64,000 bases of DNA from Symbiodinium natans (lineage: Eukaryota > Sar > Dinophyceae > Suessiales > Symbiodiniaceae), in NCBI GenBank assembly GCA_905221605.1, contig CAJNDS010002447.1, forward strand, positions 345,442 to 409,441, written 5' to 3'. Position numbers and translations under genes: made by a program. Position 1 is the first letter of the stretch; each line of letters starts with the position of its first letter. Of this stretch, positions 13,111 through 25,900 are shown piece by piece. The notes below the pieces were generated by a model. That model worked only from the letters and a program-made list of their open reading frames with translations, was not told where the DNA came from and did not search any database.

Positions 13111-14696
13111 GTTGAGGGTTTAGGAGGACATGGTTCGTAAGGCTTCCAGTCTCGGAGCCCTGCGTTATCTTCGATCAGTGTCACTGCATCCCTGGCGGCG
13201 GAATAGGTCACTGACATTGGACGATCTAGCAGCCGCCAAACAGCCGCCAAACAGCCCAAAAGTGGCGGCACCACCCGATCACGCGATGCTGTTCCACGAG
13301 CTCCAACACGCCCTGAGCAGGAAGAAGCAGGAAGCTAGCGGACATGTTGCGGAGAACCAGAAGACCTGTGCACACAATCGACTGCAACGGCCTCCCTCTC
13401 TGATGCTATGCAGCAGTGCTGCACCACTTTTGCAAGCCTCACAAACTGCCAAGAACAACCAACAGCTGCACGTGAAAGCTGGAGCTGAGGCAAGCACGAG
13501 CCGCTGCTCTCACCAAACCCGGCATCAGAACAGGGAGTTGTGCAGCCCAGCAGGAAGCTGTAGAGGCCCGACTGGAAACCTAGCTGCAGCTTTCAGAAGC
13601 GACATTTCGCAAATGTCCGTGCCATGTTGCGACCTCCAGCCGGGAGGCTGGAATCCCGGGCATTCACCTGCAGCTCACTCGGCCCGTCTGCTCGGAGCAA
13701 GCTTTTGGGGTTTAGCGGCCACGCTCGCGCGCGCGCTCGCAGGCGACACCGAGGACCTGACGGCCTCTGCGCTGGACTGGCTCGGCCTTGGCATAAAAGC
13801 GCAGCGCGTTAGAAGGCGGTCTTTCAGGCTTGCACGGCCTGTAGGGCCTGTAGGGCTCTTCGGGCTGAGTTTCGGCTGTAGGGCTTCCAGTGGCTTCAAG
13901 GCTTCACGGTGCAAAGTGCCCCCTCTGCTGGGGGCCAGACGCCTGGCCCATGGAGGCATCTACACGCAACTACACATCAAGAAGAAATACACAGGGACAT
14001 GCGACGGGAGCGTCGCCGAAAACCCTGAAGCCGAAAGTCTCCACGAGCGCTGCAGGATGGGCCCTGGCACACATATGGCTGTATGACCGTATATGAAGCA
14101 TGACATGCTGGCAAGCATGGGCGCGCGCGGACTGCGGACTTTTGTTTGCCAAGCCCGGCTGCTCTCAGCCCCAGCTCCGGGAACCGATACAGACTCTAAT
14201 ACAGACCTATTGAGCCAAACACGCCCTGCCTCGAGCCACTACGTTGCGCAATGCGTGCTGCTTTCATAAAGAGAAAGCTCCCTAAGATCTTCAATATTGA
14301 AGCACGTTGTCACCACAGCTCTCGCTGGACTGTAGTTGGTTTCGCTCGTGCAACATGTACGAAAGATGGCGATCTGCTTGTCTCATGTAAGCAGCTGTAT
14401 CGCGCATGGGCTTTGCCGGCTTTGCCAAGGCTTACATCCGTAGACGCGCTTCTCATTATTTTACCGTGCCGATGCGTGTTTCAAGCCACCGACTTGGGTC
14501 TGTGGACCTCCGCAACAAAGGCTTTCACGACAACCAGCAGACGGCGCGCAAAGGATGTCAACAATGCGCCTCTGCAACCGGCCTCTGAAAGAAGGCATCG
14601 TCTGTGCGATGGCGTGGAATGCGCGCGCTCGCGCCGGAGAGCTGCGGACATCAACATGTCAACAGTGCTTTGCAAAAACGTGCCATGAGCCATGGG
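13111..14696. other. Unassigned stretch with one long but unconvincing open frame
   Basis: A plus-strand frame of 318 codons (13130-14086) is the longest outside the two genes. It has no hydrophobic core pattern, recognisable motif or splice-site context, and its start is arbitrary. I leave it as non-coding until there is transcript evidence. Confidence 0.4.
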
Positions 14697-16880
14697 CTGA
14701 CTGGTCTCCGGCATGTTCTGGCATCCTGCTTTTTGATCACTGGCGATCTCGTTCCATGCGCATGGCGATGGTGGGTTCGATAAAAGATGGTTCATGCCTT
14801 GCAGGCAACAAGAAGTGACGAGGTATTCTTTTCAAAGAGGGGCGAGCCCCACAGAAAAAAGTGCTCTCACAAGTTGGCTTCAGCCCCGGCTCCCAACGGC
14901 TTTTCTGTGGGGCCGGGCGTAGCACGTCCCAAGTGTCCAGTCTGAGGCAAGGCCTGTGCAGGCCTCTGCCACTTTGTGAAAGAAGCTGGGAATTGTGACA
15001 CGAGGCTGCCGTGCTTGTTGCTGGAGAGCAGAATTTGCATGCAGGAGAGCCGCTTGAAACTCTGGCGCCTGTCTGTCACACATATGCTCACACCCTCACA
15101 TCACACTCTCATCTCACAGCACTGCACTCCCCATTCCTGCGCACTGTCAGCCATGATGCCATGCCGGTGAGCCCCTGGCGGACCCCGGCTCCCAACGGCT
15201 TTTCTGTGGGGCCGGGCGAAAACGTTGCCAGGGGGCCGGTCTGAGGCAAGGCCCGTGCAAAGCTCTTTAGGTCTGGCCCTCAATTGGGCAGAAGGCCTCC
15301 AACGCGTTTTTGTGGGGCCGGGCGAAAACACGAAATTGGGAAATCGGGCGCACGAGGCTGCCGCCCTTGTCGCTGCAGAGCAGCTTTAGACTCTTGAGCC
15401 ATTCGCGTCCTGTCTGTCACACATGCTCACGCTCTCATACATCACACTCTCATGTCATACAGTAGCACTCCCCATTCCTGCGCACAGCCATGCCATGCCG
15501 GTGAACCCCCGTGGCGGACCCCGGCTCCCAACGGCTTTTCTGTGGGGCCGGGGTACAATCTTGCCAGGGGTCGAACGGTCTGAGGCAAGGCCCGTGCAAA
15601 GCTCTTCAGGTCTGGCCCTGAATTGAGCAGAAAGGGGGGGTCGTGTGTTGGACTCCAGCCTCGTTCAGGAAAGCCTCGAAACTAACATGACCGGGAGGAT
15701 GAAGCCTGGCCATGCCGTGCGAGACGCAGCTACGGAACTGTCGTATGCTTCCAGCACGCTTTGACCCCTCCCTGGATTTCAGTTCAGCCCAACTGATAAC
15801 AGCAACAACTGAAGCAGGAGCTTGTCAGCTGAGTGGAGTGATGGAAGCTCCGGACAGCCCTAGCCCTAGCCACGAATTCAAGATTGCTGCACCCTCGTTG
15901 GCACTTGGATGCACTTGGTATCTGAACCATCACACAAGCGTCGGAAAAAGCCGTTCTATCCAAATGCAAACCCAGATCCCCGGCTCGTCTTTAGCTGCGT
16001 ACACGATTGGCAGAGGATGCATGGAAACGTGCACTTCCGGTGAGCTTCAAATGGATTTGTTTGGAAGGCATGCTCTGGGCTTGAATACTGTGAAAGACCA
16101 GCTAGCAATGTCGATGACCACCTCGACAGGTGCCATATAATATCATATAATACAGCAGAGAAGGCATGATCGACGGGCGATCTTGCAGGGAAGCCTTGAG
16201 CAGCACAAGGAAAAGCAAAAAGACAAAACCACGACGGCTAGTAACTCATGTGAGCTCATCAATACAGTTGACACTTGAAGGAGCGCGTTTGCTCCGGCCG
16301 GCCGGACAGCCCCTGGTGGCCCCAACCCCAAACTATCCCCAAACTCAAAGCGGAGAAGCGGAGACTGCATGAATCATGGCTGGCGTAAACAGTTGCCAGA
16401 GGCTGTTTCCTTTACCGGCAAGCCGGCGTGTTGGACGCCAGCTCCTCCCTGCCCTGTACGGCGAACTTGCATGAAGCACGCAGAAAGGGCCCGCACATCG
16501 AGGCGAGGCCAGAGGATAAAGCCTATGCACAGCACAAAAACTTCAAGACGTGGCGTAAAGATTCCCTTGAACTCTAGGGAACCGTTGGCAGCCAGCGACA
16601 GCTACGGCTAGTTACAAGCTCAGGTCAAAGAGCAACCCTGTTTCGGACGTGAGCAAGAAAAGCTCCGCGCGAACCCTAGATGCAAGCTACAGCTTGCTAC
16701 AGACATTTGGTTGCACACCATACATCTGCTCAAGATCTACAAGCGCCATCGCTGAGCCAATGCATGCTGCCGCAAACGGCCGTTCAATGGGCTCTCTTGC
16801 TTGCCACTCGGTGGATTTGACACGTGTGCTTGGAATCTTGGAGTTCGCAGTGCTCGTGAAGCCCGAAGAAACGGATTTGC
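14697..16880 (+). repeat. Composite dispersed repeat, left copy (just downstream of gene B)
   Basis: Matches 38457-41390 in the same orientation. It opens with a segment shared with 38457-38590 (CTGGCATGTTCT, CACTGGCGATC and GGGGCGAGCCC are common to both). Next come about three tandem modules (about 14878-15170, 15176-15490, 15490-15660). Each is built on ACCCCGGCTCCCAACGGCTTT, TGTGGGGCCGGG, GTCTGAGGCAAGGCCCGTGC and ACACGAGGCTGC. Last is a unique-order tail (15707-16880) containing GAGACGCAGCTAC, TCGTATGCTTCCAGCACGC and GGCCGGCCGGACA. It carries no open frame like a transposase or reverse transcriptase. It ends about 450 bases from the gene B stop codon. Confidence 0.85.
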
Positions 16881-17332
16881 AGAGGATGCTAAAAAAAATG
16901 CGCAAGCACTTCTAGCATGGGCCGTTGAGGGTGCGCTATGCCCATTGGGGATGCACACCGAGGAAAAAACTAACAATGCCGGTGGGTTGGGTCAGGTAAT
17001 CCGAAGCCGTTGTCTGCAAGGTTCTGGGTGCAAGGCACGATGCCCCCGAAGCCTCCCGCCACTCTGCATTCGCGGCGTCGAGCAATTGACTTTGTAACGG
17101 GCAGCTCGACCGTCAGCCATTCCCATCTGGTTTTGGGGCAGCCGATAGTCTTGTGGCAATACCTGGCGCCACATGGTCGCCAGCCGCACCACCTGAGCTC
17201 TGCACAGCTCAACACATCTGGTCCAAGAGATGCAGTATGTTGCCATGTTCAATGACAGCACAGACAACTTCCCCCCCCCCCCTCCCAATCCACCCAGCCA
17301 ACTTCTCCCCCCCCCCCTGCTGGGCTCGATGT

Positions 17333-19946
17333 CTAGCCAGTTTTCTGCACCGTGGGGATGGTGAAAAGAGGATGAAACACACCAGGACACTTGACGCCAC
17401 AAGGGTACCGGACTCGGCAACGGCCCCAATAGGGGACCGGCACCTTTTCCTTGTGCTCCTCCATGACGGGGAATGTCGTCTTGTATCGGGCCCTGCAGGG
17501 CTCTGCACAAGCGCAGGGATCTGCGCCCACCTTCTCCTTGAGGGCATCGTACATGCTCGTTGCCAGCTTTGAGAGGCCGCTGAAATCTCCACGGAAGAGC
17601 TTGACCAGACCTTCCACGATCGCCTGGAAATCAAGCTTCAAGCGGAGGGAGATCTGCTTGCTGAAGATGGTCATATCGGTGCCGAGCTCCGCAACACCGG
17701 CCTTGAACTGCAAGAAGAACTTGCTGAAGCGGAGCGAATTCCAAACATCTAGGAACTCGCAGAGATCATAGACCTCCTGGCTCGTCTTCTTCACCGCGTC
17801 CTTTGCGAAGTCGTAGAGGGGCTCGTAATCGAGGGAGATGTAGAACTCGTTCAGCGCAAGCGGCGACAAATCGAGGTCCAGCCTCACCTGGTAGGATGAC
17901 AGCGGGCTCTTCAGGGTCGCGTCAAACTGCACCGCTTCGGCCGAAACTTCCCACTTGATCTTGCCGGATGGAAGCAGCTGGCTCAGGAAGGGCGCTGCCC
18001 CGACCACAATGTCGGCCGAGGCCTCTCCAGCGAACTCAAACGTCTGTGGCGAGAGGGTCAGGGACACTGCTGGACCTGCTTTGTCTTCGGAGTCCAGCCC
18101 GCTGGGCAGGTTGCTTCCGCTGAAGCCCTCCCCAAACAGCTCAGCCAGCTCGCCGTAGAGATTGCTCCACGCCTGCAGCGTCACACGAATGGAAAGTAAA
18201 GAAAGCAAAAAAATCACCAAAAAGGCGATCGAAACTCGGCACGCGGGACGTGAGGGATGAGGGAGAGCTCTCCCTTACAGCGGCTCAGAGCCCCGAGCCC
18301 CGGGCCTCTCTGCCCACGCTTGTTGCCTGCACATCCAGTCCGTTGCACTTGTTGTCCAGGGTCAAGCCAAGACAGCCCTGGCTCATCACTACTTGGAACT
18401 CGAACACGGTCCGCGCGAGGCTTGCATCCACCTTTACCATCAGGGAGGTGCCAAGCACGGGAAGCCCCACTGCGGCAACGAGATACAGCTCGACGTTCGC
18501 GGGCTCCAGCGCGTCGTAGCTGAACCGGATCGCGAAGGGCCCGAACTCCCCGAAATAGAACTCGCCCATGCTGTGGATTCCATCCGGTAGGTCATAGCCG
18601 AGGGCCGCCTGCAGAACCATAGGCACCGTCATGGCTTGGTCCGCGCGGGTGTCAATGTACATCGACGTCGGGGCGCCTGTCACAAGGTTGATCTCCAGGC
18701 CCAGGTGGGCGAAGATCGTGGCGCACTGCCTCAAATTGACGCAACTCAATGACTCAACTCTGCTGACCTCTCACGACAGTTCAAAGCAGGCCGTGGCGCT
18801 ACATCTACTCGGTACCGTCTACACCTGTCGACATGTCCGTCTACTTGCACCTACGTCGCTGTCTGCTGTGCTACGAACAAATCCTGGCATGCGGCGGGCT
18901 CTCTGCACATCGGTCTTGCGCAGCCTTGCCCGCATCGCCGCTTCCGAGTTGAAGGTCCTTGTCTGCCGACATGATGGCGTGGGCTCGCAGGCCCAGCGTG
19001 GCCAGCTGCAGGAGAGGGTCGTAGCCGATGGACAGCGTGAAAGGCTCTGCGACCGGATCTGGGATGATGAGGCCAATGCGCTTGCCAAAAGGCAGTAAGG
19101 TTGGTGACCTCATCATGAGCTCACCAAAGAAAGCCCCTGTGGGGGATATCTCCAGCGTTCCCGCGAAGTCGAGGAAAGCCTCCTGCGCGCGAACTTCAGT
19201 TCGTCCGTGTCTGAGACATTTAGAAGATAGAGTCGAGAAAGGGAGGGTTGGCATAGGAACGCCCATTCGGACCCTGTTTGGCGGGTCCGATTGGGTAGTT
19301 CCCAAGGGTTCCCCTGAATTTGGCCCGACCCTTCGGGACCTTCCTTTCGGACCCTTTTCCCGGAAACACCAAAAGGAAACCCGGCGTCGCCCGGCGTCGC
19401 CCGCCCCTGTGGGGGCAAGGTCCGAAAGGGTCGGGCCACCCTTCCGGACCCTGTTCTCAAGGACACCGAGGGTCACCCTTGCGGACCCCTGGATAACTCG
19501 AGGGTCTCTTAGAAGAGTAGTAGAAGCTCTGCGACAACTTACTGGAGCTAGAATTGTGTCGTCGTACATGGGTTGAAGATAGCCGCGCAGCAGCCGCCGA
19601 TCGAGTCCATGAACCTATCCCCACACCACAAAGCTCTCCTGAACTTGGAACTGCAGCGCCGCAACGTGAAGGCTCAACTCAACCTGGCTTGTCAAATGCT
19701 GTGGGATGCTACGGGATGCTGCAGGATGCTGAAAAATGCTGAGAAGGATGCTGAAGGGTGCTGCGGGGTGCTCTTATGTCCGGGTTTTGAGCTTGGAGGG
19801 AATCCCGCCTGCGTTGTCACCCCGAAGGACACGGAAGCGGATACGCTGCCGCGGAAGGCTTTGAGAGTGCCGGTGCTGAAGCTGAACTCCGGCGCACGAA
19901 GGCCCAGGGAGTAGGACACCCCGTCAAACTCAGCTTCCAGTGACAC
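17333..19946 (-). CDS. Gene B exons 33-36: C-terminal beta-rich exons and Cys tail
   Basis: Exon 33 is 19809-19946 (VSLEAEFDGVSYSLGLRAP; 46 codons). Exon 34 is 18925-19182 (EAFLDFAGTLEISPTGAFFG; 86 codons). Exon 35 is 18327 to about 18730, and its acceptor is unsure. Exon 36 is 17333-18172 (280 codons with the stop). Exon 35 ends GLDVQ at GC donor CAG|GCAACA and joins AWSNLYGEL. The last 60 residues hold seven cysteines (CACAEPC, C, C, C, arranged with proline and basic residues), perhaps a disulphide-knotted end. Alternating hydrophobic strands in the preceding 200 residues recall lipid-binding or adhesion beta folds, but no family is identifiable. Confidence 0.8.
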
Positions 19947-22900
19947 CTGCAGGGCTTCAGCAGCATTACCCAGATTCGTTCATCTTGGCCCACTTGTCAC
20001 ACCAGACTTCTGTCAGAAGATAAAGTCTCTATGAGAATGCGTCGTCCTTCCTGAAGAAACTCCGGTTCTGAGACAGCAAGAAAATGCAAGAAACATGTGT
20101 GTGTTTGAGCAGCGCCGCCTGGTCCATCCCTGTTATCTTCGCAACCTCATCCAGCGCAGAGCCTCTCAGCACCTGCATGGGAAGCTGCAAGGCGAGCTCC
20201 GATCTGAGAGCGTCGGGCACCCTGTCCAGGATCTCCTGCACACCCGCCACCTGGGTTCCGACTGAAGCAAGCCCCACTGAGAGGCCGCTGTCGCCCTCGC
20301 TGAGGACTCCGGAGAGTTCCGTGAGGTGGCGCAGGACTTGTGGCCCAGCCGGGCAGTACTGGATGCTCATGGGCTCCACTCCTCGGGAGCTCATCTTCAA
20401 GAGCCACTTCCACAAGTTCCAGAACAAACCGTTGGGTCTGACTTGGGCTATGCCAGTGATGGGCCACAACCTCACTTTCAAGAGCTATCCGAAGCTTTGC
20501 CAAGTGGCCGACGCTCACGCCCAGCAACTCCTCGAGGCCCTTGGCCTCGGCAGGCGCATGTTCAAATTAACAGTTGAAACGTCACCGTGGCAGGTGGTCA
20601 CCGGGGGTTTGCGGCCCCAAAGAAAGCCTGGAGATCTTGCCTTCAACCAGTTCCTCTTCCCTGGTCCCCAATATCATATGTGCAAATTCCCATGTCGCTT
20701 ATGAAGATCTACTCTCGATCTTCTGCGATATGATCTTCTCTGAGCCCTCCCCCCCCCCCCCGGACCTCGGTGAAGTCCACGTCGCCGATGAGGCAGAGCC
20801 CTTTCCCCGTGGCCAGCAGACCGCGGAAGGCGACCTCACCCAAGCGGCCCTCCACCCCGACGATGAAGCTGCCTCTGGGAGGGCTTTGGGAGGGCCTGTT
20901 TTTTGGATGCTTCTTGGGGGCGCACGCATCTCTTCTCTAGCTGCTGATGACTCGGCCAAGAAGCTGCTCGTGGCTGCCTTCCCGCTCGACGTGCTCGAGC
21001 TGCCTGTCATCCAGACCCTGTCCAGCCACAGCGCGTCGAGGCCAAACTCCTCCAAGGGCCCGAAGCCTTCGATCAAGGGCTTGGAGATCTCCATGGAGCC
21101 AGCCAGCAGGAGGCCTGACCAGCCACGAAAGACGCACGCATGCCATGACATTGGCACGCGCATACTGTGCATACACAAGCTTCCTGCTTCCTCACTTCTA
21201 GTTACAAGCCACGACGGAGGCAGGGAAATCTTCCCCAGAGTTGCCAACCCACCGCCAGGCAAGGCAAAGAAGTCGAGGGCCTGTTGCAGGATCGCCCGAG
21301 ATCGTCAGGTTCAGCTCGGCAATGTCAGCCACGCTGACGGTCGTGGAGCCCATGACCGAGAGGCCATGCACAGAGGACGCAAGAACCCTGACATCGAGCG
21401 AGCTGATCATGCTTTGGCCTGGCAGGAACCTCTCAAGGTCCAGCTGACCTTCTACCTCGGCGGAGACGGACAGGGGCTGCTCCTTGCGGCTGTCATAGTG
21501 CCTGGGACCGGTGTCCGTGATACGAGTGTGGTACATACTAAAGCAATATCAAAGGGATGCTTTGGGAGCTCATGGCTGGGATGCTCCTCAGCTACGATCG
21601 GACCAAGCTGCAGAAACAGCTCCGCCTCAGGAAGGCCCCAGTCCTCCGGCACGACGTTCACGACCTCTGTGGTGTTGATAAGGACGTAGGCATCGCCGAT
21701 CTTGGGAATCTCCACCGTCACTGCCAGAGCTGGGAGGTCGATGGTGCGCTCCAGATTGGGAAGCGGAACCTGAGTCATATCATCGTCCATGCCATGAGGC
21801 TCTCGGACGTCACGGAGTCAGGACAGACATGCGACCCTGCACTGGGCTGCCTTGTCGGCAAGCCCTGCTAGTGGCTCTCTCTCTCTCAGCTCTCACCTGC
21901 ACTCGGGCGCGGGCCGCCATGTCGATAAGCCCGGAGAGCTTCCAGCCGGAGGGGTCGGCGAGCAGCTGGCCCTGGACCTTCTGCAAGATCGAGTCGTCGC
22001 GGAAGCGCGCGTCGACGTGGGCCAAGGCGCTCCAGCTGGTCTCCCCCCCGGCTTCCTTCTCGAAGCTTGCGGCAACCAGCACCTGCGTGGCTTCTTCTTG
22101 GTCGGGTAGCCGGGGCAAGAGGACCTCGGCGCACCCTGCAGCCTTCACGGAGAAGTCGCCCTGGCGCCCGTCGTAGGCGGCCTCCAAGGCAACCGCGGGC
22201 CGGACCTGCGCTCAGGGCTTTTTTGAGCAAAACTCGCGTTCCGCAGGTCCTATGACTCTGGAGCCTGTGCCGTATACAGAAGATTTCAGCGGAGGAGAGG
22301 GGAAGAAAACCAAAAAAAAAAAACGCGCACTTGAAGACGGCCTCCGCGGAGCCCATGCGCGGAAGCTGCCAGGTACCCCCAGCACGGCCGGCGGCGAAGA
22401 TCTGACCCTGGCTCAGCGCTGGGAATGATTCCCGAAGAAGATGGGCTCAAGTTTAGAAGGGTTTTGGGAGTATGTATGCTCTCCGCTCCTGGCTCCAGGC
22501 AAAGCGAAGGTCCAGCGGCTCCAGATCGAGGTCTTTCAGGAGATGTCCTCGTGGGCGCTTGTTTGGGGGGGGGGGGGGGGCAGGAGAGGGCGCCGTGCTT
22601 CCGTTCCTTTGTTATTTCCCCTCCCCAGAAAGACCGTTTCAATACGCCCGATTAAGGATATGAAGGCCAAGGCTCCCAAGCCGAGGCTGGCCCGCGCCTT
22701 CACAGACAGGCCAGTCTCGTTGCCCTCACCGCTGCCGCTGTAAATGAGATACGCCGATGCTGAGAAAGGAAGTGATCCCAAGCGTGTGTCGAGGCTCACG
22801 CAGGCGTGAATGTCGCCAAACGTGGTCTCCAAACTTGCATTGGAGTCCTCGGCACTGCTTTGCGGGTAACTATAGACACCATGCGACACCGCAACACCCC

Positions 22901-25900
22901 TCACTGCCAAAGGAAGGACATACTGCACGGGCTTGCAAGGGGGCCTGGCGATAGGTGCTCACGGAAAGGATGAGTGGGTCCGCCCTGCCCAGCTTACCTT
23001 GAAGCTCTCGGGGTAGTTCCTGTCCAAGGATGAGGCTGCGTCAAAAAGGCTGCGATATCTGGTGGCTATTGGTGGCTCACTCTAGATCTCACGCGTGCGT
23101 CTCACTTTCGCGGAAAATAGCGACTCTCCAGTGCCTGCAGCACCGCGGCAGGGTCCAGCACTGCGGAGGCCTTCATGTCAATCTCGCCGGTGGATGTGTC
23201 CAGGAAGCTCCGGACCTGCAATGCCCAAATGTAAAAGAGGCTTGACAACCTAGAAGCTGCCTAAGAAGCCGCAGCCACGCGAATCTTGAGGCGAGCTGCT
23301 TCCACTGCGCTGATGCCATCGGCCCAGCGACCCAAGTAGCTTCGCATGGAATCGCTCGTGTAAGAGGCTTTGCCTACTGCCTGCAAACCCCCTGCGTTGT
23401 CGTAGCTCATCCTCATCGACACATCGATGTCCAGGGCTGGAATGGTGGCTTCGATGGGTCCTGCAAACTGCACTCAACTCACGGTATATCACTCTAGAGA
23501 CTACTGTAGCATCAGGCTGCTTCAGGCAATAAGTTGGCAACAAGGCATCTTCAACATCGAACATCGCTCGTGGTGCCGGATCCTGTGATCACGGACAAGC
23601 TTAGGTGCTTCACGTCGACCTCCACCATGGCCTCAAGAGGCCAGGAGACTTGGAGCATCTCCGGACGCTTGCGCATGTCAAGGGAGACGCATAGCGGGAA
23701 GTAGCTCCATGACGGCGCCGAGTCAGCTGAGCCCGTGTCCGACAGCCTCCTCACTGCTCGGTTCGAGGGGTTCCGGGTTCGTTGGGACTGCCCAGCGCGC
23801 CACGCGCTCAGCCGGCGGTGGCGCTGGGGCCGGGCGCGCAGCCGGCGCGCGGGCTCCGCGGGCTCTGCGGGTTGCTCGGGGAGGTCGACGTCCAGCTGCT
23901 GGGCTGCGACGACGGCGCGGAGCAGCGCGAGGTCCAGGCGACCCTGAAGGGCCTCGGCCAACAGCAGCTCCTGGCCAGCCAGCGCCTCGCGGGCGGCGGG
24001 GGACAGGCCGAGGGTCTGCAGCGCAGCATCCAGGATGCCAGCGGCCGCCTGATCCACGGAGTCCGGCGGCAGGAAGATCAGCAGGACTTCCCGGAGATCT
24101 GCGGGTGTGGCTTGCAGCCGCGCCAGCCTAGATCCCACGGCCTTGGCCGTTTCTAGGTTCTCTGCCGTGACAGCCTTCACCAAACTCTGCGCGTGGGCTT
24201 CAGCGAACGCCTCCGAGGCGCCCAGCTCCTGCAGGAGGCACTCGACAGATCGGGTCAGGAAGACCTTCTCGTCCAGGCCGAACAGGTGGGCTGCCTCCAC
24301 AAAGGCCTCGAAGCCCGCCCCCGAGCCGAAGAGCTTTCCCAGCAGCCCGTCCAGCTCGTTTAAGTCGCCGAGAATGTCCACGGAGGCCTCCACCGACAGG
24401 AGCCGCGCGACGCTGGCCTCGAGCTCCATGGCCAGGGGCCGGCAGATCCTGACAAACGTTAGCAAGTAAGAAAGACCACCCTGAAGCACGGGACTCCACA
24501 GGTTCAACAGGCTCAGCAGTCTTGGATCCCGGTCCTTGCGTCGATGGCCAGGGTGCGGACCAAGGGCGCAATCATGTCGGCTGCGCGTGAGCTCGAGGCT
24601 CCGAACAAGTCGCGAGCGAAGGCCACGTCGATTTCGAGCTTGAGTGTCCTCTCAGATGCCGTCATGCGTGTAACTATAGCAAGACAGCTGCGAGAGGGTC
24701 CTGATCATTCCTGCTCAATCAAGGGATGAGTGTGCTGGGCAGGACCCCCTATACCTCACAACTTACACAACTTGCAACAACGTGCGGCAACAATGGCAAC
24801 ATCAGAAGGAGCTGCGGAGCACAGAAGGTGCAGGGAAACGGTCCTGTCCACGGCCTCCCGAAGGGAAGCTGCATCGAGCGTGCTCACCGACTCCGCAAGC
24901 GCCAGGTCCATCTCGTGGTGCAGCAGAAAGCCTTCGAGAACTGCGCGAAGCAGCTGGGTACCTGGAAGCTCCAACGCAGACGCGATCTCTCCAAGAAGGC
25001 CAACATCCAGCTCGCCACTCATGAGAGAGGTCAGAACACCCGACATCGCAGAGGCAGCTGGCAAGGTCAGCCCGGAGGTCAAGTTCGCTGCTCGTGCCGG
25101 CTCAACATAGACCTGCTGCAGTTGCCAGGACACAAACTCCTGAAGGGAGCCCTCGAAGGCCTCTTCCAAGCCGAGGTTGCGGATCAGGCTGTGCAGGGAG
25201 CTGAAGCTCGGGTCCTTTGCCACGGCGTGCACGGAATCCTGGAGAGCCATCACCGCCTCAAGGCTCAGCTTGCCCAACGTCGCTTCGCCCGCGGCGCCCG
25301 CGGCGCCCACGGCGCCCGCGGCGCCTGAAACTTGCGCGGCAACCGGCGCCGGCACGCCCAGGGAGCCCAGGAGGCGGCCGAGGCTGGGCGCCAGGATCTC
25401 CCGCAGGAAGCCGCTCTCGCCAGCAAGGGGAGTCCCCTGAGCGACACCCTCCCAAACCTCAAGCAGGACCCGCGCTGAGACATCGCCGGAGATCATGGCC
25501 GTCAGAGGAGCCTTCAACTTGGTCATTGTGGGCCCAGTGACCTGAAGAGTATTGACGGCAAGCGGATTTGCCCCCAGCTCCTTCAATGCGCATTGCAGCA
25601 TCGGGCTCAGGTACGTCTTCAGGAGGTCCGGCGTGTCCTCCACCAGCCCGAGCTGCTCAACGAGGCCGCTGAGGACCGTGAGGTCAAAGGTACCCCGCAT
25701 GATCGACTCGACGCCCTCCTTGAGCACCGGAAGATTCTCATTGGAGATTGCCTTCCAAAAGTGGCGGGACTCTCTGGCGACGCATCGGGGCATTGTCGGG
25801 GTATCGGGGCGAGAGCGCATGACTCACTCATGGCTGTCTCATGGCTGTCTCACTTCCGCCGAATCTCTTCCCTCCCCGCAAGTCCCGCAAGTCCCAGCCT

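Noticed and set aside
13130-14086. Plus-strand frame of 318 codons
   Set aside because: Random-looking composition, no domain, no splice or repeat support. Not annotated without a transcript.
14697-16880. Autonomous transposon in the composite repeat
   Set aside because: No transposase, integrase or reverse transcriptase frame and no clear terminal repeats. I keep it as a repeat of unknown origin.
20574-21689. Long plus-strand open frame (371 codons)
   Set aside because: It lies opposite gene B exons 28-31, which close in phase with splice sites and show strand-like hydrophobic patterns. The plus frame is the antisense shadow.
24726-25328. Plus-strand frames over the helical-repeat exons, and similar ones at 26781-27371, 28097-28741 and 29640-30581
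   Set aside because: They mirror GC-rich minus-strand coding exons. They show Gln/Arg/Gly-rich composition without domains and appear twice only because the minus-strand exon is duplicated.
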